This document shows, piece by piece, positions 58,988 to 64,000 of a stretch of DNA of 64,000 nucleotides. The stretch spans positions 248,001 to 312,000 of the forward strand of contig CAVPDG010000024.1 in the NCBI GenBank assembly GCA_963702535.1, written 5' to 3'. Origin of the DNA: CAVPDG01 sp963702535. Lineage in GTDB: Bacteria; Chloroflexota; Anaerolineae; Anaerolineales; UBA4823. Numbering within the stretch: position 1 is the first letter of the stretch; every line of letters starts with the position of its first letter. The notes beneath the pieces were generated by a model that saw only the letters and a list, made by a program, of their open reading frames with translations, searched no databases and was not told the origin of the DNA. The translations under genes and the position numbers were made by a program.

Positions 58988-59066
58988 GCGGAGCCTCAAC
59001 AAATTGAGTGAATGCGCGCCTCAACTTGCGCTCATTCACTCAATGCGGATCAGGCGTGGGCCGTTG

Positions 59067-59342
59067 CTAGCGCGGCGACCCGCCGGTGTAGTGCAGCAAC
59101 GCCAGGTGGCGGGCGCGTTTGATGGCTTTGGCGAGGGCGCGCTGGTGGCGTGCGCACGTGCCAGTCTGGCGGCGCGGGCGGATCTTTCCCTCTTCCGTAA
59201 CGTAGCGCCGAAGCAGCTCGACTTGCTTGTAATCGATGACCACATTGTGGTCGGTGCAGAACTGGCAGACGCGCGGTTGTGCGTAAAAGCGCCGCCCGCC
59301 AGATTGTTCCTGTCGTTCTTCATTTCCGTTGGTTTCTTCCAC
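59067..59342 (-). CDS. rpsR: 30S ribosomal protein S18
   Basis: The 91-residue protein has the S18 core VCQFCTDHNVVIDYKQVELLRRY, with paired cysteines (CxxC), and the C-terminal GTCARHQRALAKAIKRARHLALL. It is the third gene of the rpsF-ssb-rpsR operon, the order conserved across bacteria. S18 binds S6 on the platform of the small subunit. The N-terminus carries a polar extension of about 20 residues. Confidence 0.97.
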   Translation of the reverse strand: MEETNGNEERQEQSGGRRFYAQPRVCQFCTDHNVVIDYKQVELLRRYVTEEGKIRPRRQTGTCARHQRALAKAIKRARHLALLHYTGGSPR

Positions 59343-59382
59343 TGTTTATCTCCTGAACCCTCTTGCCTCCGGGGATGCGGTG

Positions 59383-59775
59383 CTAGAAGGGAAATTCGTT
59401 ATCTTCGGGTGTCTCTTCTTCGCCGGTGTGATTATTCTCGTGCCGGTCGCCGAGCATGATCATCTCATTGGCGACGATCTCGGTGGCGGAGTGTTTATTT
59501 CCGTCGTTATCATCCCAATGGCGAGTTTGCAGGCGTCCTTCGACGTAAACCTGCTGACCTTTGACGAGGTATTGCTTGCAGATCTCAGCCAGGCTGCCCC
59601 AGGCGACGATGGTGAACCACTCGGTTTCGGTGCGTCGCTCGCCTTCCGATGTGTTCCACGTTCTGCTGGTTGCCAGGCTGAAGGTTGTGACAGGGCGACC
59701 GGAGGGCGTGTAGCGCATCTCCGGATCCCGACCCAGCCTGCCGATCAGCATGACTTTGTTCAGACCTCTGCTCAT
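59383..59775 (-). CDS. ssb: Single-stranded DNA-binding protein
   Basis: The 130-residue protein has an OB fold (MSRGLNKVMLIGRLGRDPEMRY; WFTIVAWGSLAEICKQYLVKGQQVYVEGRL) and a short acidic tail ending EDNEFPF. That is the canonical partner-binding tip of SSB. It lies between S6 and S18 genes, as expected. Confidence 0.97.
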   Translation of the reverse strand: MSRGLNKVMLIGRLGRDPEMRYTPSGRPVTTFSLATSRTWNTSEGERRTETEWFTIVAWGSLAEICKQYLVKGQQVYVEGRLQTRHWDDNDGNKHSATEIVANEMIMLGDRHENNHTGEEETPEDNEFPF

Positions 59776-59835
59776 GGCGTACTCCGTTCCAGGCTTTGCT
59801 AACGAGCGATAATAATGAGTATCTAGCCGGTTGTT

Positions 59836-60117
59836 CTATTTTTGTGTCAGCAGGAAGCGCAAGACGGGCTCCTGGAAGCGCATATTACGTTCCAGGGTGG
59901 CGCAAGAGGCGGGCGCCATGCTGGCTTGCATCACCACATAGACACCTTCGCGCTGCTTACGGATGATGTAAGCCAGGCGCCGCTTGCCCCACAGGTCGAC
60001 TTTCGTCACCTGCCCACCTGCTTCGGCGATCCACCCTTTGATCTTTTCGAGAAGCTCTTTGAAGGCATTCTCATCCAGCTCAGGATGGACGACGAAGACG
60101 AGCTCATAGTCGTTCAT
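59836..60117 (-). CDS. rpsF: 30S ribosomal protein S6
   Basis: The 93-residue protein matches S6 throughout: MNDYELVFVVHPELDENAF, VTKVDLWGKRRLAYIIRKQ and EGVYVVMQ. It is the first gene of the operon. AGGAGTATTCCTT precedes the ATG. Its leader includes a candidate S6:S18 autoregulatory region (60118-60210). Confidence 0.97.
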   Translation of the reverse strand: MNDYELVFVVHPELDENAFKELLEKIKGWIAEAGGQVTKVDLWGKRRLAYIIRKQREGVYVVMQASMAPASCATLERNMRFQEPVLRFLLTQK

Positions 60118-60210
60118 AAGGAATACTCCTTTCCTCGGAAATAGCCCCTGATCTCAGCCGTAAGCCGGTCAGGAGCGGAAAGTAAGCCACGCGGGAGCGT
60201 GGCTGCGACG
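60118..60210 (-). promoter_or_regulatory. rpsF leader with hairpins, candidate S6:S18 autoregulatory element
   Basis: On the minus strand the leader contains a perfect 8-bp hairpin AGCCACGC-TCCC-GCGTGGCT (60185-60204). A second possible stem, CCTGA...TCAGG, encloses CCGGCTTACGG. rpsF leaders in many bacteria bind the S6:S18 complex through a CCG-containing bulge; I cannot confirm the consensus fold by eye. Confidence 0.35.
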
Positions 60211-60214
60211 GATG

Positions 60215-60243
60215 ATTTTAGCACAAGGCGGGGGTTTTGCCAA
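60215..60243 (-). promoter_or_regulatory. rpsFp: Sigma70 promoter of rpsF-ssb-rpsR operon
   Basis: Minus-strand TTGGCA (60238-60243) and TAAAAT (60215-60220) are spaced by exactly 17 bases, each 5 of 6 to consensus, about 100 bases upstream of the S6 start. Confidence 0.75.
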
Positions 60244-60306
60244 GATGGGAGTATCGCCCTCATCTGCTATAATTCCAGCCATTCTACGCAGGTACAGGAG
60301 GGGTAG

Positions 60307-61026
60307 ATGGCATCCAATTTTGCATTGGGAAGTGAGAGGAACGGTCCGGCGCTTGATCCACTTTTGGAGCGCATGCAAGCACTCGTGGATGACTGGAAAG
60401 CAGCGTCCGACAACCGGGCGATTTTTCTAAGCTGCTATTTGATGATGACGCAGAACATGCTGGAAGCCATCCGGCGGCAAGATTTTCATGATCCGGCTTG
60501 GGTGGGCGTCTTGCTGCAGCGCTTTGCGGAATACTACTTCCTGGCGCTGGAAGCCTATGAGCGCGATGCAGATCAGGCGCCGCCTGTCTGGCAGGTGGCG
60601 CACAACGCCGCCATCCAGAAGCAAGGTTTGGTATTGCAAGAACTGCTCCTGGGTGTGAATGCGCACATCAATTACGACCTGGTGCTGACTCTGGTCGACC
60701 TGCTGCAGCCGGAATGGGAGAGCCTGACAGATGAGCGGCGGTCGCAGCGTTATGCGGATCACTGCCATGTGAATGAGGTCATTGGCGCAACCATCGACGC
60801 CGTACAGGATCAGGTGGTGGAACCGGCAATGCCGGTGATGGATATGATCGACAGGCTGCTGGGTCCGCTGGATGAGAAGATGATCTCGCGCTTGCTGAGT
60901 GATTGGCGCGAGCAGGTGTGGCAGAATGCCATCCACCTGCTGCAAACGCAGGATGCTGAGCAGCGCTCCGACTATGTGCGCCAGGTGGAAGCTGAGGCGT
61001 TACGCCTGGGGCGCTTGATCGGGTGA
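60307..61026 (+). CDS. DUF5995-family protein
   Basis: This 239-residue cytoplasmic helical protein has FLSCYLMMTQNMLEAIRRQD, PPVWQVAHNAA, LLGVNAHINYDLVLTLVDLL and DHCHVNEVIGATIDAVQDQV. The VNAHINYDL segment with His/Asn/Asp is the hallmark of DUF5995. The histidines could bind metal but no activity is known. AGGAGG lies 6 bases before the ATG and TATAAT occurs at 60268-60273. It is divergent from the rpsF operon. Confidence 0.8.
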   Translation: MASNFALGSERNGPALDPLLERMQALVDDWKAASDNRAIFLSCYLMMTQNMLEAIRRQDFHDPAWVGVLLQRFAEYYFLALEAYERDADQAPPVWQVAHNAAIQKQGLVLQELLLGVNAHINYDLVLTLVDLLQPEWESLTDERRSQRYADHCHVNEVIGATIDAVQDQVVEPAMPVMDMIDRLLGPLDEKMISRLLSDWREQVWQNAIHLLQTQDAEQRSDYVRQVEAEALRLGRLIG

Positions 61027-61077
61027 GGCATCCATTCCTCTCTTGACGCCGTGCCCCGGCGAAAGTATGATGACCTT

Positions 61078-61563
61078 ATGACAGTAGACCCTGAAGCCTT
61101 GCGCATGGTGATGCGCACCTGGGCAACCGGCGTTACCGTTGTCGCCACGGAGCTGGATGGCGTGCGCCACGGCATGACCGTCAGCTCATTTACCTCCGTC
61201 TCCTTGGACCCGCCCCTGGTGCTGGTCTCGCTCGAGCATGCCACGCAGACGCACCGCCTGCTTGAACGATCGGGCGTTTTCTCCGTCACTCTGCTGAGTA
61301 ATACCCAGCAGGCGGTCTCGGATCGCTTTGCAGGCAGGCAGCTCGATGGCGAAGAGCGTTTTGCCGAGCTGGATACATTCAGCCTGGTTTCTGGCGCGCC
61401 CCTGATCCGCGGTGGGCTGGCTTTCTTCGACTGCCGTGTGGTCTCGACTTATCCAGCAGGCACGCATACCGTCTTCATCGGAGAAGTGCTGGCTGTGCAG
61501 GGCGGCGACCCGGCGGCTGAACCGCTGCTCTACCACGACCGGGATTATCACCAGCTCTGTTGA
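61078..61563 (+). CDS. Flavin reductase-like FMN-binding protein
   Basis: The 161 residues fit the flavin reductase (HpaC/NmoB-like) split-barrel family: TWATGVTVVAT, GMTVSSFTSVSLDPPLVLVS (FMN-binding), SGVFSVTLLSNTQQAVSDRF and FIGEVLAVQG. Such proteins reduce FMN/FAD for a partner monooxygenase or act as oxidoreductases. The ATG at 61078 is chosen; a GTG at 61051 would add nine residues, and neither has a strong ribosome site. No partner oxygenase is adjacent. Confidence 0.85.
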   Translation: MTVDPEALRMVMRTWATGVTVVATELDGVRHGMTVSSFTSVSLDPPLVLVSLEHATQTHRLLERSGVFSVTLLSNTQQAVSDRFAGRQLDGEERFAELDTFSLVSGAPLIRGGLAFFDCRVVSTYPAGTHTVFIGEVLAVQGGDPAAEPLLYHDRDYHQLC

Positions 61564-61595
61564 TGTTCGCTTATTGATCTGGGCGGGGAAACGAT

Positions 61596-62165
61596 ATGGA
61601 TGAGACCCTTTCTCAAGAAGAACGTTCCATCCTGCTGCGCCTGGCGCGCCAGGCGCTGGAAAGCGGCGTGCGCCGCCAGCCGCTGGAGCGATTGGACCTG
61701 GATGTGCTGCCCGAGCGGTTGAGAGGGCCAGGTGCGAGCTTTGTGACGCTGACCGAGCATGACATGCTGCGCGGCTGTGTGGGGGCGCTGGAGGCTTACC
61801 AACCGTTGGCGGAAGACGTGCGCGAGCATGCCATCGCTGCCGCGCTGGAGGATTACCGCTTCCCACCTGTCAGGGCAGAAGAGATCCCCTGGATCAAGAT
61901 CGAGGTATCCCGCCTGACTGCCCCCGTCGCGCTGGAGGTTGACAAGCCGGAGGATTTACCGAAGCTGCTGCGCCCTGGGGTGGATGGGGTGGTCTTACGC
62001 GACGGGACGCGCCGGGCAACTTTTCTGCCGCAAGTGTGGGAGAAACTGCCCGACCCGCGTGAATTCCTGGGGCATTTGTGCAACAAGATGGGGGTGGACG
62101 CCAACTACTGGCGCTATCATAAATTGCAGGTGTATATTTACCAGGTGGAAGAGTTCCACGAGTAA
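61596..62165 (+). CDS. amrA: AMMECR1 / AmmeMemoRadiSam system protein A
   Basis: The 189-residue AMMECR1-fold protein contains GASFVTLTEHDMLRGCVGAL (the conserved LRGC motif), FPPVRAEEIPWIKIEVSRLT, GVDGVVLRDGTRRATFLPQV and HLCNKMGVD. In many genomes it accompanies a Memo-like protein and a radical SAM enzyme; neither is within this window. The biochemical role of the system is still unclear. GGGGAAACGAT precedes the ATG. Confidence 0.92.
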   Translation: MDETLSQEERSILLRLARQALESGVRRQPLERLDLDVLPERLRGPGASFVTLTEHDMLRGCVGALEAYQPLAEDVREHAIAAALEDYRFPPVRAEEIPWIKIEVSRLTAPVALEVDKPEDLPKLLRPGVDGVVLRDGTRRATFLPQVWEKLPDPREFLGHLCNKMGVDANYWRYHKLQVYIYQVEEFHE

Positions 62166-62208
62166 GCACATCGCTTGTTCGTGACCCTTATCTGGCTTGC
62201 GCCAGCAT

Positions 62209-63653
62209 TCAGAAAGATCCTTCCAGATCATGGCATGCCACATCCTTGATACGCTCGATCTCGGCATCCAGCGCCGGATCGAGAGGCTCCGGCTGGTGGG
62301 CAGCCAGGATCTGCTCCACGAGCGCTGCTGCGCGCTCTTCGAAATCCTTCGCTCCGGAGGCCAGCCAGCCGTCGTAGTTGTCGCGGTTCCAGGTTTTGGT
62401 GGGGTGCCATAAGGAATGCCGGAAGTGATGATAGGTGTGCTCATGATCCAGGAAATAGCCACCGGGTCCGACCGAATCGATAACGTCAAGTGCCAGGTTG
62501 AGATCATCTAGAGGGAAGCCCTGGGTGATGCGGCGAGCGAAATCGAACGCCTCATGGTCCAGCAGAAGCCAAACTAAGCTTCCTCCGTTGTCATTGCCCA
62601 CCAAGCCGGCGTGCCCGAGCAGGTCTGCCCCGGCCAGCAAGCCGAGCAAAAGGGAAGCCATTTTCTCCATTCCAGCCTGGGCATCCGGCCGGCGGGCGTC
62701 CGTCAGGTTGGTGTTGACGTACACCGGCAAGCCATAATGCCTGCCCAGCTCGGTCATAGCCACCGCCATCAAGCCTTGCTCGGGCGATCCGAAGGAGATG
62801 ATGCCGGTGCGCAGATCCATTAAGTGGGGGATGCCAGCGTACATGACTGGGTTGCCTGGTGCCAGCGCCTGGACAATGGCGATGCCAGCCAGGATCTCGG
62901 CATTAGCCTGGGCGATGGTACCAGCGAGAGTGACCGGTGCGGTAGCGCCGGCCATGGGCATGGCAGGTATGCTCACCGGCTGCCCGCAGGAGATGAATGG
63001 CATGGCGATCTCTAGCCCGATATCAGAAAAGGTCAAGGGACTGACCGGGTCCAGGTAGACCTCTGTCATTGGCGAGCGGCGTAGGGCTTCTTGCCCTCCC
63101 GCAAGGGCAGCATAGATCTCCAGGACGTACTCGCTGCTGGAGCGGTCGATCGGGAAGCAGCGCGTGGGCTTGGTCGTGTGTCGCGCCAGCTCGGCGGTCA
63201 GGACCACGTCTCGAACGGGCAGTGGAACATCGGAGGGCACGCCCATCGCCCCGACAATGGAGATATTATCCAGGGCGTCCCCGAGGCGAGCGGCGCGGCG
63301 AACATCCGCGAGCAGGGAGCGCGGCGGACCGCTGACCCAGGATCGAACCAGGCGATCTGCCCGGGGGATGAGATCAAGTTTGTTTGCCCCTGACCAAAGC
63401 GCGCCTGGCGCGCCGGACTGCGCCCGTACAAAGTAAATGATGGCGGGGCTTGGGATATTGCCCACTCGATGATCGCCTCGGGGAAATAGACGCGCTGGGC
63501 GCTTCGATCTACCCGCGCGCCACGCTCAGCCAGCGATTGCAAGACCATCTCGTGTGGCACCAGCGTGCCTGTGTGCTCCAGGATGTGCAGCGAGGCGCGG
63601 TGGATCTGTCTAATGTCAGCTGGGGAGAGCAAGTTGAGGTGAAGACTTGGCAT
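62209..63653 (-). CDS. MttB-superfamily methyltransferase, non-pyrrolysine (one frameshift)
   Basis: About 480 residues: the N-terminal part from ATG 63653 (HLNLLSPADIRQIHRASLHI) and the main body are joined near 63318, where SAVRRAP meets SLLADVRRAARL. Body motifs include SPLTFSDIGLEIAMPFISCG, PMAGATAPVTLAGTIAQANAE and GHAGLVGNDNGGSLVW. There is no in-frame TAG, so it belongs to the pyrrolysine-free MttB group (as MtgB-type enzymes), which demethylate quaternary amines such as glycine betaine or carnitine. The cognate corrinoid protein is not in the window. The kinase gene upstream on the same strand ends 29 bases before its start. Confidence 0.85.
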
Positions 63654-63682
63654 CCGGGTTCTCCTGGCGATGGCTGGAAACC

Positions 63683-64000
63683 CTATTCTACAAGATCGGG
63701 GCTTTCTTGTGTGCTGAAAAAAGATGCCGGCGGCATGCTGGCATCCAGCGTCGCCAGAAAAGCCGGGGTAAGGGTTACGCCAGCCTGTTCGGCGGCGATC
63801 AGTATTGCTCCGGCAACAGGCTCTCGCTGCGCCAGGCGCACTTCGACCAACGGGAAGCGAGCATGGATTTCTGTAGTTATTCTGTCGATCAACAGGCTGT
63901 CCCCGGCTTTGAACAAGCCTCCCGAGAGCACCACCGGCATGGGGTGCCCGGCTAGCCCATAGCGTGAGAGCAAGGCAATCGGCCAGGAAGCCATATCGTG
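63683..64000 (-). CDS. BadF/BadG/BcrA-type ATPase (N-acetylglucosamine-kinase-like), 5' end outside window
   Basis: Only about 105 C-terminal residues are visible, and the frame stays open to the window edge. VVLSGGLFKAGDSLLIDRIT and REPVAGAILIAAEQAGV are the closing motifs of the BcrAD/BadFG ASKHA fold that includes N-acetylglucosamine kinases. With a GH3 N-acetylhexosaminidase elsewhere in the window, sugar kinase is the likelier of the two roles. Confidence is limited by the missing part. Confidence 0.7.
   Translation of the reverse strand, partial: HDMASWPIALLSRYGLAGHPMPVVLSGGLFKAGDSLLIDRITTEIHARFPLVEVRLAQREPVAGAILIAAEQAGVTLTPAFLATLDASMPPASFFSTQESPDLVE

Noticed and set aside
62209..63653. 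Pyrrolysine-type trimethylamine methyltransferase
   Set aside because: No in-frame TAG is present in the catalytic region, so the gene belongs to the pyrrolysine-independent branch of the family.
1..64000. CRISPR arrays, tRNA and rRNA genes
   Set aside because: No regularly spaced direct repeats and no cloverleaf or rRNA-like stretches were noticed on either strand.

Overview
The window looks like a chromosomal segment of a Chloroflexota bacterium, most likely class Anaerolineae. The basis is gene content only: an FHA/winged-helix regulator next to a Ser/Thr kinase, TolB/beta-propeller and Asp-box surface proteins, DUF308 and bactofilin-like membrane proteins, a GH3 lipo/membrane enzyme, a CrtYcd-type lycopene cyclase and the canonical rpsF-ssb-rpsR operon. 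G+C is high except at promoters and in the insertion sequences. No rRNA, tRNA or CRISPR array was seen. About 30 single-base reading-frame breaks fall inside otherwise well conserved genes. That density fits an error-prone consensus (for example a draft metagenome assembly) better than mass pseudogenisation, so frameshifted genes are annotated here as one locus with break positions.

Layout. 1-2.2 kb: end of an unknown gene, FHA regulator and kinase. 2.3-12 kb (minus strand): GH3 hydrolase, CoA-transferase-like subunit, Thr dehydratase, glycerophosphodiesterase, AAA ATPase, RecJ, ROK kinase. 12.2-15.5 kb: Rieske oxygenase, bacterioferritin, aldo/keto reductase, an orphan phage-type tail-tube protein. 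15.6-25.2 kb: exported and membrane proteins (bactofilin-like, DUF308, HtrA, TolB-TPR, beta-propeller). 25.5 kb: phenylalanine hydroxylase. 26.2-33.4 kb (minus): a carotenoid operon with overlapping genes: two CrtI-type desaturases, CrtB, a small membrane protein, a lycopene cyclase fused to a CruF-like hydratase, and a CrtQ/CruG-like glycosyltransferase. It starts from a near-consensus promoter overlapped by an inverted repeat. Together the genes would make a hydroxylated, glycosylated gamma-carotene-like pigment.

33.9-40.8 kb (plus): a complete Liv-type ABC importer followed by a C69 peptidase and an acetamidase/formamidase, suggesting uptake and hydrolysis of peptides or amides. 41-48.8 kb: DUF1800/DUF1501 Tat-exported pair, a methyltransferase and a DUF885 + Ntn-amidohydrolase fusion. 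48.9-52.9 kb: three IS630-type elements stacked end to end, each junction being a single TA; two are copies of the same element. 53-57.5 kb: a membrane protein behind a perfect sigma70 promoter that contains a GAAC-N4-GTTC palindrome, a DUF1906/Asp-box protein and a DUF308-DUF4332 fusion. 57.6-60.2 kb: PpiC foldase and rpsR-ssb-rpsF. 60.3-64 kb: DUF5995, flavin reductase, AMMECR1 protein, an MttB-family methyltransferase and the end of a BadF-type kinase.
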